64,000 nucleotides of DNA from Corallochytrium limacisporum (Eukaryota > Opisthokonta): positions 23,403 through 87,402 of the forward strand of contig PDIP01000008.1 of the NCBI GenBank assembly GCA_002811645.1. The letters run 5' to 3'. Below are positions 28,227 through 39,300 of this stretch, one piece after another. Below the pieces are notes generated by a model. The model searched no databases and was not told the DNA's origin. It worked only from the letters and a program-made list of their open reading frames with translations. Each line of letters starts with the position of its first letter. The first letter of the stretch is position 1. The position numbers were made by a program, and so were the translations under genes.

Positions 28227-28518
28227 TACGATTCCGTTCGCGCACACCTCAGAGAAACCCGCCAAGACCGCCAGCCCCATACCATGTCTGTGCAGAGTGT
28301 GTTGCAAACGATAGGCAGCTCCGAACTCACAAAGATAACCCCACATAGATACTATATTGAATCGATAGCAATTTGGTTTTGAGAAACCCTCCAGTCTATG
28401 ACCGCTGCAATGAAGTGTTCTTGACGAAAACCCATTCTGTCCCTTCGTTGCGCGCCGCACAGCTTTACCCCGATTCCATCGCGTGGACGAAATGCCCAGT
28501 CCTCGTCCGTGTTCAAAC

Positions 28519-28528
28519 TTTTCCCGCC
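28519..28528. promoter_or_regulatory. E2F-like site upstream of H2A
   Basis: TTTTCCCGCC matches the E2F core, 423 bp upstream of the H2A ATG. It is preceded by TTCAAAC, and the separase-side site is also preceded by TTCAAAC. Confidence 0.35.
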
Positions 28529-28747
28529 GTGGATACCAAGTTGGACCGGATTAGTACTGAACATATGGGAAGTCCAGGCGGACTGGTGTCCCGGGCTCGT
28601 ATTTCACACATAGTGCCAACTAACACAGACCCTTCTGCTCAGACGCGGTTCCGCTTTGCCTTTCCCCCCAGCGAAAACACCCAAACTGCCATTGGCTTAG
28701 GGATCGAAAGGTGTAAAATTTGTGTATTTTTTGATATTTTGTAATTT

Positions 28748-28781
28748 TGTGTACTTTTGGTGGCCGCTTCAAAAGTACACA
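28748..28781. repeat. 12-bp perfect hairpin
   Basis: TGTGTACTTTTG at 28,748-28,759 and its exact reverse complement at 28,770-28,781 flank a 10-base loop. There is no T run of a bacterial-type terminator and no adjacent gene. It could be a small RNA stem or a protein site. Confidence 0.5.
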
Positions 28782-31700
28782 GGCGCAGGTGGATTCTGCG
28801 AGCAACTGGACATTCGCGTCACTCATATCAACCGTCCCGTCTGCATCACTGGAATGGCGTATGTATCACGGTGTAATCAACATAGCAGACATGCTTGATC
28901 TGCTTTTCGAGATGTGTAAAGAATCTTTGGTGTACGCTGATGGTGACGTGTTGGGATGGTGACCGGTCTGCCAGCCTAAGCCCGCGCCGGAATACCGGAT
29001 TGCTGCAGAGTTGTGGAAAACGGGCAAGGGACACACAGTATTTGGCGGGCAAATCCTGCTCTCTTGCTCGGTGCTGGCGTGTATATTTGCCGGGAACCGG
29101 GAGTCTTATAAGACACAACTACCCACACCAGTCCCAAAATGGACAGTGAGATTACAGTCCTAGAGTGGTCAACCCCCGATGAGCCGGCCGCATTATTTTG
29201 AGTTCGGGGAAGTGCTAGGGACACCCACAGAACTCGAGCATCCGAATGCATCCTCAACACTCTCCTCGGCATTGCACCTCTTTCCGTAAGAGGCCCTGAT
29301 CACCACATCCGTTGTCTCCTATTTGTGCGGGCGTTGTGATGCTGACGGTGCGACTGCTGTTACTCAGTCCTGTGGCAGTGGCGCGGCCCTTAACCGTCAC
29401 ATGCAGGCTTGAAGTGGCCCTTCTACAGTGGCGGTGGTCCAAGTTTGTTCACCCACACTATGGTCTAATCCTTGTCCCGGTAGCAGTGGTGCACATCTAT
29501 GGCTTTAGGTGTGTATTGCGAGCATGGGTGGCGAATAGGAATACTAATTATTGGTATTGGCCTTTGTTTCAACATGTTTCCGTTGAAACGATCGAGTGTT
29601 TACGGTCTGGTATGCTTCTCTGTCGATTTGGTGAGGGCGGAAACCCAATTTCCGGTGACAACACTGAAAAAATATTAGTACATTTATTATAGAAATACAT
29701 TTTTATATACTGACTTTTTTAAAATAGCACCACACTAAGTTTTACAAACTTTGCAGCTTGAACAACCGCCCACTTCTTTCTGCAAGGAGTTCCTGTCTCC
29801 AAATCAGTGAAATCAAGGAGGTTCTTTATACATTAGATATGGAATGGTTTTTAAAAGCATTCCCGTGATTATCAGGTGTGACACTGTGGGCTGTACGAGG
29901 GCGTAAACTTGGCGAGGTGATCTTGTATGTTGGAGAAGGCGAAACGAATGCTTCTCCCTTGTTCGGGTCCTGAACTCCAGTACATTAACTATATAAATTG
30001 CTCGATCGATCGAAGCGCAGAGTCATCAGATTTTGTGGTCATGCGCTCCCCGAACTTCAAATCTTTTCTCTTTAATTCTGCGTCCAAGGTCCTTGTGCTC
30101 GAATCCATCCACGCGTCGTTTCTTTTGTCAACAATACGGTCCGACTCAGTAAGAATTGTTGAATGGTGAATTTCCGTTGCTAAACAGCGACCCCTAAGTT
30201 GGTGTCCCCCTTCATGGTGAGTCCAAAGCGTGACTGCCCGCCGAACAACAATTAATAACATACTGACATATTTAAAAAGCTCCCTCGCGATTTCCGGCGC
30301 TGACTGTTTAAACAGGAGTCTATTTTACTAGGTAGCTGTGCGTCTCCCCTGTGTACTTGGAGCTCCCAATGCAGGGAGCGCTCTTCAGTACTCCCACAAC
30401 CGGAAAAGTAGCAGGCACAGCGGCCACAGGAAGGAAGGCAATTAGGGAATTGAGGCATGGCCTAGGCCCCCCTCTTTGGCCCAATGAACGCTTAGAGCCA
30501 ATCACCGGCCCGGAAATGGCCTATCGGGGAGGGAGGTTGGAAGGGGTGAATGGGTTTCGGTTGGCAACCAAACTTTGGGCCGGCAAAGGTCCTTCTATTA
30601 TCTATGTACCGACAGTGGCCATCGCGCACGGCGACGGCCCTCAGCGTGCACGGCACACACTCGCCCTAAAAAATACTGCCTGCCTCTCCCTGGGCGCTCC
30701 AAGCTGTGAATTCGTGTAAAAAATTCTCCGGCTTCCGCAATTCCTTTCTTGGGTAATGGTTATACCAATAGACGACCAATAGCTGAATGGTATGATGCAG
30801 TCAATATTGAACGGATTGAAAACAACTACTATATACTCCCAGTTATCATAGTTTGTGTTTTGGCGGTGGGCGTGGTTTCACACACTAGGCACTCGGACAA
30901 CCAGCAGGGCTCGTCCCATTCTTTCTGCTAAAACATGAACATTTAGAGAGAAGTTCCCATGCCAGAGAAGTTCACATAGCCTGTGCAATAGTATATGTAT
31001 TGCCATGAGGTGTCTGGACGCAGTACTGAGCACGGTTGAGCATCCGCATGCGAGAGGGTATTCTGCATGCAATAGACTAAGAAGGGCAAGGAATAGTGTG
31101 CCCGTTGATGATTCCGACACTCATGCACGGTCCCAGCATACTGGACATAGTGATCCATAGTGAGCGTGATATAGTCGACAGTTTCGCTTTTGGCGACTAT
31201 CTATTGTGTTCCAACCGCACAGAGCGCGTCACCAACGAGCTCAAAGTTGATGTTCCGTGCCTTAGACCCAAGACAAGCCGGCGCCCCATGGTGTTGATTC
31301 AGCATGCAAGAACATTCTCTCCGAGATGATTAGCCACTGAGATACGCCACACATCAGGGATATTAGACCTAATGTCCAGCAGAATTCGCGCACTCAGTGA
31401 TGATCTTTTGATCACCCCTATCCTCAGACCGAGATTGATCGAACCAGCAGTCAGAAAGCTTCCCCCCCCCCTCCCGGGGCGACGCTCCATCGCGCTCATC
31501 AACCTGTCGTTCGGCAATAATTTCGCTGGCTAGCCTGCAAAATTCTTGATATAATATATGTATTATATACTGCCACTCAATTTGATTCGAGACCTTCCCT
31601 GCCACCAGACCGCAATAACACCCTTGCGTCCGCCCCTCCGTTGCCGAGGACAAACGGGGAAGGGAAAGGGACGGCGAGTTTGGCACAGTTTAATGCTGCG

Positions 31701-32101
31701 TGCGTAGTGAAGAACAGCATGTAGGGTTTGTGCGGGCGGTATAGGACCGGGCTCTCACAGACTTTACATATAGGTCACTCGAGACCCCAATCGGCCATTG
31801 CTCCAGTCCCTGTCCTGAGGTCTCATCCACGAGTTCTATTGCCAAGTGTGCTTCGGCTGTTTGTTAGTGTTCTTTGCTTCATGGACCTAGTGATCCTGCT
31901 ATAATACCTCTGGGTCCAGTGTTCACAGAATATATAACAGGTACAGGTAATCAAAGCCACCAATCTGTGGAGAAGCAAGCTTTAAATTTCGTTCATCACT
32001 TATGTGTGTGAAAAGTCTGGGTGCGAATAGACTGTGATTAATGCAGAAGTAGAGAAACATGTAAACTAGGTGAACAGTACAATACAAATTACGATAAAAT
32101 A

Positions 32102-35100
32102 ATGCCGTTGAACGCAAGTGACCGGATCAGTGGACTATCCCGCCAGCAACGGGAAGCTGTCGTTGACGGTCTCATAAAGGCAGAGTTGGGTAGGCGGCCC
32201 AATAATGCCGCTAGTCAAGTCGGGTTCACAAAGCAGTCCAACGTAAAGGAGTCAAACATTGGCGCACTCGACATGCTTGCCGACCCAGCCGATCCGCTAT
32301 TTGAAGGTGCATCATTCACCTATCTGAGCAACAAGGATAATGCCAACGCGATCTCGGGACATGCTGACCGCAGTGCCGATGCACAAACGGCTTATACCCT
32401 TCGTAGATTGGCGCTACGGGGTGACGTCGACGCTTTGATGGAGTATCTGAAGGCAGAGTGCCCTGACACGGCGCATTTCCATCATTTGTGCAATCACACA
32501 GACGAGCACAGCGATCTGACTGCTCTAGATGTCGCAATTCTAACAAACAAACCGCAGATAACAATGGTTTTGCGGAGTCTGGGTGGACGTACAAACATTG
32601 AGCACTCAGCGGAGCACTACCGGGCTCGGTGCAGTGAATTGTCGATGAGTCTGGCGTCACTATGTGGAGGCTCACTGGCCAACTTGGCCGCTACCGAGGA
32701 CAATGAGACGGACATCAAGACAGAACATCAGGAAAGTCCTGATAGCAAGACGGAGGAAGATTATAACCTGACCAACGGCGTTGAGGAAATCCTCCCTTCT
32801 CGTAGTCGAAGCGGATCCAACAATAAGGTTGCGCCGGCCGCTGATGAAGCACCGGTCACTGATGAAGAAGACACAAAAGTTGATGAGTTGCGGACTCAGA
32901 TGCATGAGCTAGCACGGGAACATGCCAGCGAGGAGGAACTCTCTGAGGTGTCATCTATTCCAACCGGAATGCTAGGTCGGTTCCAATCACTATTCATGTT
33001 TGCATATCGGCTTTGGCAGCGGTATCTCATGAACACGGCTGGATCTATGCAGATGTCCTTGATGGTCTATGGTGAGACCAGCCTGGCAATTGACAGCACG
33101 GGCATGCAGAGCCGTTTTGACACAGTTGTGACATGCATTCATGTCCAATTCTGTCAATCTGGAGATTTCGATGCTGATGATGACGTGCAGGACGTGACAA
33201 TTAGCGATTTCCGCACTAACCTGCACTCACTATCCAATCTTGAGACGGGGAAAGCCTACTATGTGCGCTGCAGGCTTAGGAATCCCGCAGGCTGTGGTGA
33301 ATGGGTAGAGACCAATCCGCCCAAGGCAATACCTTCTAAGTTTGCCCGCAAGCCTGAGACTCTAGACCACGTCCTGGACGCGGAACACGTGCAGAACGCG
33401 TGGACCCAGGTACGCGATTTGCAGATCTATTATGCCCAAAGGCAGCTGCCGAGTGCGCTTCAAGTATCACTCATGGACAGCAGCCGGAAAAACATGATGA
33501 GGAGGACTTCCATGAGCAGTCTGATGGGCGCAATGCAGCGTGGTTCCTCAGCGAACCTCAACACAAACACCGGAAGAGCGTACGGGCACACCGTCGTAAA
33601 CAGTCCGCGCGTGGCCGAGAGGACCTACAAGAAAGACAACACCCCTTCGGGCTGGTCCCGCATTTCGGGTGTGGTGAAGGATGGATTACTTGGAAGAGTG
33701 GGGTCAGGTGTGCTCCCTGCGGGCTGTGTAAGCTCGCGAAAGATGAAAGGTGCCTTGCTTTTGACCTGTGTGTGGTACAATGATGATGGATCAATATTGA
33801 TGATGCCTCACAAAGGATTCAAATTGGCCAATGGATCAGGCGCAGTCGACGACGAAGACGATGACTCCGGTGCTGCTCATTCCATGATTCGTGGTGACCT
33901 GCCCAGCGCTCTGATTGCCCCCGACTGGCCGACAGGCACTACCGTACAGAATTGCTTCCAAGAGGACTGGTTGTGGATGAATCAGATTGCCCTATCCAAC
34001 TGGTCTGCACTGGTCTTGCTTGAGAACAGCGCCTTCTGGAAGTACCCCATCGAGTGGGATGACCTACCCACCTCACTCAAGGCTGAATTCGGAGACGTTG
34101 GTAGGGAGACAGAACAGTCCTTCACGATCCGCACCGAAAATGCTCACACGGTGCATCCAGGAGTCCGCGCGGCGGACTCCCTGCGTCTTCGTCGCTACTT
34201 CATTCGTGCTGCAAGCAAGTTGCTGGCCGGTCTTAAATGTGCTGATCTCGGCAACTTGCATTATGACACTCTAGTCGATGGCAACGGCAACACTCACATA
34301 GTCTGTCTCAACAAGACCACCCGGTCAACTATTGAATACTGGCGCTGGGTATCTCGGGGTACTGCGAGCAGCATGCCGGCAAGGCGCCGTAGCAGCTTCA
34401 ATTCGAAGATCAGTGCGACCTTGGACGACTTTGCTAACGACGTCGTACTCCCCTTCGATGACGTACCGTCGCAGATTGGTCTGTGGCGGTACCGCGCAGG
34501 AAAGAAGAAGGGCGAAAAGCAGTCACAAGGCTCGTCCAACAGCGGAGGCTCTTCGCCTCCGCCGCCACGTCTGCAAGCCGCGAGTTCAACTGACTTGCCC
34601 AAGAAAGAGAAGAAACTGTCCTTCCTCCGGCGCCGCACGAAGACACCTGATGAATTAGGCGCCGATTCTATGAAAGCCATCTCTGAAATCGATAATCAGT
34701 GCCCGGATAGCACCCCGACCGCGACTTCGTTGCTGTTGGAGAGTTCCGAAGCGTTGAAGTCACCCATGCGCCAAGGGCTATATGTCAGTCTGTTGGACTC
34801 TTTCACTGAACCAACCTGTGCGTATGTTGTGACCCTACAGAGCAATCTGCGCCAGCTACCCAGCGTCTGGGTGAGGCAGAATCACCACGTGAGCCGCGAA
34901 GAATGGAAGTCGTGTAGAGAGTATTTTACGGACACAAAGAAACAGGAAAGGACCAACAGTGCAGCTGATTCCGACCCCTTCGTCAAGCTCATCAACCAAA
35001 AAATTGATGTGCTGTTGGATTCCTTTGGTACTCACGGGGAACGCCAAAAGTACCGTATTTTCCTTGATGATATGCTGCAGATCAAAGACATGCGTGTAAC

Positions 35101-36070
35101 GGCCATCTTTGTGGTGCCGGAACCCGATATGGTGATGAATTTGATGATGATCCAAGACAAAACCATTCCACCAGGTGCAGTTGCCATTAGCAGCCGCCTC
35201 AAAGAGCTGTGCCACTTTGGTCTGCACAACACTTTCAAGCTATGGGCCAAGCTGAATGCAACAGTGAACATGGACCGTGTTCTACTCCGTCGCATTGCGG
35301 ATGAAATGACTTCAGGTGGCTTGGATGGCCTTGATGACTTTGAAGGACACTTTGACATTGTCAACAACATGGTCACGTACTGCGATGCGATTGCCACGCA
35401 GCTCCAAGACATCTGGTCCAGCTTGCGCTGGCTGCCCAAGCTCACCATGGCTGGTCGCAAAGGTGGTTTCATCAACACCGGTACTAACCTGAATCCCTCT
35501 GAAGATACTGGTCTAAACGACAGCGGGGAAGCGAGCTTCGCTTTCCTCGATCCTTGCCCTGGTGCGGTGGAAGGACAGCCTCTACTGCGCAGCATTTCGA
35601 TGCAGTCAACTGAACCACTGCAAGAGGTGAACAAGTCGTTATCCCCTTCACCTTGGTGGTGGGAGCAAGAGAGAGATCAGACGTACATCGCCAGCCTCAC
35701 GGTCTGCGGACCGAAGGCATCGGCGGGAGGCAGCCCAGTCTGGGAGCAGCGTTTAACCTTAAAGATGACTCCTTACCTGACTGGCAAGTACATGAAGCTG
35801 CAGGGCCTCAAGAAGGCGGGCATTGTTAAGGATGCGAATGAGCGCAACAGTCACACAGTCAATGTCATGAACCGCCTGGAACTGTGGTGTCAGTACTGCT
35901 GTGGGCTTGAGAGGAGAGTAGACGATACCGATTTCCCTTTGCAGGTTGGCCTCATTGAGTTCGGCGAGAGCGGTCACAGGCTACCGGCGAACCACCGTTT
36001 CCGCTTTGTCATGCGTCGCAAACCGCTTGTTCGTCCCAGTAAGGAACTGTCCGGAGTGGACATGTTCTAA
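32102..36070 (+). CDS. ANKFN1: ANKFN1 / Wide-awake-like ankyrin and fibronectin-III protein
   Basis: Protein of 1,322 residues. After a short N-terminal segment, residues of about 95-200 look like degenerate ankyrin repeats (LRRLALRGDVDALMEYL, then LTALDVAILTNKPQITMVL). An acidic linker follows. Residues of about 325-425 resemble a fibronectin type III fold ending in YYVRCRLRNPAGCGEW. The rest is a long region in the order seen in ANKFN1 and Drosophila Wide awake, with a low-complexity insert around 800-850 containing poly-Pro and basic clusters. In animals the family links to neuronal excitability (fly Wake) and cell polarity. Its presence here implies an older, non-neuronal role. No catalytic motif is visible. 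Family assignment is from overall architecture and a few remembered blocks, so it is moderate. Confidence 0.65.
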   Translation: MPLNASDRISGLSRQQREAVVDGLIKAELGRRPNNAASQVGFTKQSNVKESNIGALDMLADPADPLFEGASFTYLSNKDNANAISGHADRSADAQTAYTLRRLALRGDVDALMEYLKAECPDTAHFHHLCNHTDEHSDLTALDVAILTNKPQITMVLRSLGGRTNIEHSAEHYRARCSELSMSLASLCGGSLANLAATEDNETDIKTEHQESPDSKTEEDYNLTNGVEEILPSRSRSGSNNKVAPAADEAPVTDEEDTKVDELRTQMHELAREHASEEELSEVSSIPTGMLGRFQSLFMFAYRLWQRYLMNTAGSMQMSLMVYGETSLAIDSTGMQSRFDTVVTCIHVQFCQSGDFDADDDVQDVTISDFRTNLHSLSNLETGKAYYVRCRLRNPAGCGEWVETNPPKAIPSKFARKPETLDHVLDAEHVQNAWTQVRDLQIYYAQRQLPSALQVSLMDSSRKNMMRRTSMSSLMGAMQRGSSANLNTNTGRAYGHTVVNSPRVAERTYKKDNTPSGWSRISGVVKDGLLGRVGSGVLPAGCVSSRKMKGALLLTCVWYNDDGSILMMPHKGFKLANGSGAVDDEDDDSGAAHSMIRGDLPSALIAPDWPTGTTVQNCFQEDWLWMNQIALSNWSALVLLENSAFWKYPIEWDDLPTSLKAEFGDVGRETEQSFTIRTENAHTVHPGVRAADSLRLRRYFIRAASKLLAGLKCADLGNLHYDTLVDGNGNTHIVCLNKTTRSTIEYWRWVSRGTASSMPARRRSSFNSKISATLDDFANDVVLPFDDVPSQIGLWRYRAGKKKGEKQSQGSSNSGGSSPPPPRLQAASSTDLPKKEKKLSFLRRRTKTPDELGADSMKAISEIDNQCPDSTPTATSLLLESSEALKSPMRQGLYVSLLDSFTEPTCAYVVTLQSNLRQLPSVWVRQNHHVSREEWKSCREYFTDTKKQERTNSAADSDPFVKLINQKIDVLLDSFGTHGERQKYRIFLDDMLQIKDMRVTAIFVVPEPDMVMNLMMIQDKTIPPGAVAISSRLKELCHFGLHNTFKLWAKLNATVNMDRVLLRRIADEMTSGGLDGLDDFEGHFDIVNNMVTYCDAIATQLQDIWSSLRWLPKLTMAGRKGGFINTGTNLNPSEDTGLNDSGEASFAFLDPCPGAVEGQPLLRSISMQSTEPLQEVNKSLSPSPWWWEQERDQTYIASLTVCGPKASAGGSPVWEQRLTLKMTPYLTGKYMKLQGLKKAGIVKDANERNSHTVNVMNRLELWCQYCCGLERRVDDTDFPLQVGLIEFGESGHRLPANHRFRFVMRRKPLVRPSKELSGVDMF

Positions 36071-36344
36071 TGAGATTGTCACAGGTTTTCATTTTCAGTA
36101 TACAGTTTGTATGTCGTGTATGTAGAGCTAAAGGAGTTAACTGTTAACTTTTGTGGTTGGTCATGTTCGGCTTCAGTTCTAGCCTATAGAGAGGCTTTGG
36201 ATGAGTCCCATTGCCATAAGCTGAGATCAATTCTCATGCTGGAAACGGTTTTGATTTGTCACTGTTGTATTTCATGCCTTTGCATTGCCTCCGGTTTACA
36301 ACGGCTTTCTCATCTAACAGACCGGCTAGAACCGGCCCTGGTAC

Positions 36345-39300
36345 CTATTCCTTGTGTGCAGGGACGGACAGACCAGCGCTGTTGACCTCAATGGCCTTGC
36401 GGATTTGCTTGGCCATACTCTTCACAATCTTGGGCAGGACTTGGGATGCTGGAATAGTGGCAACTTGCTGCGTTCCTGAGAAGATACGCAATGCGTCCTT
36501 CCGGGCTTTTTGGGCCAGTTTCCAGGTTTTGTGCAACTGAGATTTGTTGATGTTGACGTTGCCATCGAGGGCTAGTCCCTGAATCTCGTTCACAGACTTG
36601 GCCTGCACAATCATCACAACTGTAGGTACATCCAAGGTTTTGAGCGCATTGAGGGATTGCTTAGCGCTGTAGTCCAGACTTTCGCTCTGTAATTCGAGCA
36701 GAAGATGACGGTTGCGCTCAATGAGTTCCATACGCAGAAACTCTGCGTCAATACCAAAGTGACCGGCAGATGTTTTGTAGGCCTCAATCATGGTACCTCC
36801 CCGCTGTCGCATCTGAAACTCCTGCTTGGTCATGGTAGTTTGCACATTTGGGGCACTTGATGTACCACAGTAGCTGGGCAAGGACAGTTCAAGGTCCCAC
36901 CGAGGGTTCATGATCTCATCACGGATTACATTTGCGCAAAGGACTGATGAGCACCACACAGTGTGGTCTGCAGGGCCTGGCACTCCCACCATATGAATTA
37001 GGGTCGTCCAGGTCACGCAAACAGACCTGTGATGTCAATTCTTGGCTCCATGCCACGCTCTTCTTCGAGCGGGTATTCCCTCGCTCATCGTTTCTCCGTT
37101 CATCAGCCATAATACTGAAAGGAGCCTGCTTGGGCCCCCTTTGACCTTCTTCCTGCCGTTCTTCATCAAATGCCTCGTCACTACTCTGAGTGCTTGAGTT
37201 CATCATGTGTAGTTGGCGATGTAGAAGAGCGTCCTGAAAAGTATGGTCATCGGCAGCGGTGCGGACACAGACCGTGGGGACAATTAGATCGTCAATGTCC
37301 ATGTATGTCTCGGGCTCACCGTAGTTCAGAGTGTCTTCGTCCTCACTGTCGAAGCGGACTTCGTCGACCTCGGCTTCTTCATGCTCAGGAATTTGGCAAT
37401 AGCTATGTAAAAGCATCTTTTCCTTCTCTTGGATAGAGTCACGGTTCGCCCCATCACTCTCAGACCCAAATCCCGAGTCGTCGCGTACTAAAGTCAGCGA
37501 AGGGTTGTAGCAGTCCGATTCGCGGCGCACACTCAAGCGACGCTGTACTGTGCGCACCGGATGGTGCCCGTTATCTGCGGTCGTAGCGCGGGCGATCTGT
37601 TTCTCCAGCTCCAGGAGCTGTTTGGTCGCCAACATCTTTTGATGAAGCTGTTTGAGCAAAATGAGTTGTTTTAGGTCCCTTTCTGGGTCCGTAGTGTGCT
37701 GCTGCATAACTGCCTGCAGTGGGCCCTCTGACAAACCCATGCCACGCAATTCAGCAACTAACATCTGTTTCTGCCCCTGTACCTCCATGTGCGTATATGT
37801 CAGTTCCTGAGACTCCGTAACTTTTCTGCCGTGTAAACCGTGGTGCTCATTATTCCGCCTAGCCTTGGCACGAATCAGAGTACGCTGGTGATAGATTTTA
37901 AATTCTTGACTGCTCCTATAGCGGTAGCCTCGATACATGGCCTGAATCAGCGACGCGGCCTCGTGACGTTGGATGCGTCGCTGCTCAAGAATGTCGCAGA
38001 TGTGCGGGTATCTGTGGACACGGCACTGACGACCCCGCCAGATTTTTTGAAACGCTGTTACGGCCAGTGTTTGCTGAACAAACAATTCGTATACCTGACG
38101 AGTGTGGTACCCGCGCCAGTACTTTTGGACAACTACAGCAGCACGCGGGCCATCACGTTCCCGACGTACGGAGCGGGCCACACGTCTAGCAACATGCACG
38201 CGCCAGGCGCATTGGATGCGCAGGGCAGCGTCCCACTGGTGTGTGGCATCAAGTATGACGCTGTAGTGCCTCCGCGCAATCGTAGCACGCCAGTGCTTTT
38301 GGAGGATCACCGTGGCCTCAGTCTTGACCCTCAGTGTGTGCAAGCGCTCTCTGATGATTGGACAGATTACCTTTCGGATCTTGTGGCCGTGCCAACAAGC
38401 TTGGATCTTGGACGCACATTCGTTCCGCATGGCGCGAGTCTCCCTAAGACTTTGCATAGCTCGTTCAAACTCCATACGAATAAGGAAACCACGAGAGTAC
38501 GCCTGGAGCTCCCGACGTACTGCTTGGCGCTGAGCAACCATGGCCGCAATGCGGCGTAGGGCGCGAACTGTGCGCAAGCATTTTTTCCATCGATTGCGCG
38601 CAATGATGCGAACCATGTCATGGACCATAGCGCGGGCCTCTTCATCTGTAGCTTGCATGATTCGATCAAATTCAGTGAACTTGCCCGCACGGAAGAAGGC
38701 CATGGTCGTGCCCAGGTCATACTCTTCCGCCTTCAAACCTACATACTCGCAGATGGATCTGCAGAAGGTGTTCTGGTCCATGGCGGCAAGAGCGGCTGGT
38801 AAATGTCCACCTACAAACTTTTGAAAGACAGTATACGGAATTCGGGTTGGGTAACCGGCCTGCAATAGAGAAACTGTCTGATAGAGACCAGAGTAGCGCA
38901 GCTGTTCGTGCACGAATGGGGCATCGAAGTGTCCGGTGAGGATGTTCATGTTCGGCTTTACGCAGCGAACGAAGGCCGTTTCAGTGGATTTGAGTTTATG
39001 CAGCAGAACGCGAAGCTGTCCGACAAAGCGAGTGCTTACGGTCGGGACATGAGAGCGGTTGCGTGTGTTGGTACTACCAACAGCTGTACCTGATGCACTG
39101 GCTTTGACACTGTCACTCGAATCCACTGCCATGTGCTCAGCGTTGACTGCCTCGGCGGCATCCATAATGCGTCCAATGAATTCCCACTTGGAGGTCTTGA
39201 GCATGTGCATGAGGTCCTCACTGACAGCATCATTGTTCTTTTTCAGAAAGCCGGTGGTGCTGTAGACCACGTCGCAAGCCTGGTGACGGATCATGAAACC

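Larger units (their letters stand above)
28097..32101. other. Long divergent intergenic region, H2A to ANKFN1-like gene
   Basis: About 4 kb of mixed composition with no open frame that looks like a protein. It contains a promoter-proximal palindrome, an E2F-like site, a further TTTGGCGGG match at 29,041 and a 12-bp hairpin. No histone H2B, tRNA or mobile-element protein was found. Confidence 0.55.

Noticed and set aside
36345-37016. A separate 223-residue gene after the myosin
   Set aside because: Its apparent start is GTG, its first 24 codons overlap the myosin frame, and a short intron joins the two exactly in phase. A joined gene is the simpler reading, though not proven.
37840-38559. A 239-residue open frame on the + strand inside the myosin gene
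   Set aside because: Antisense to the IQ-motif region of the myosin, with no domain signature.
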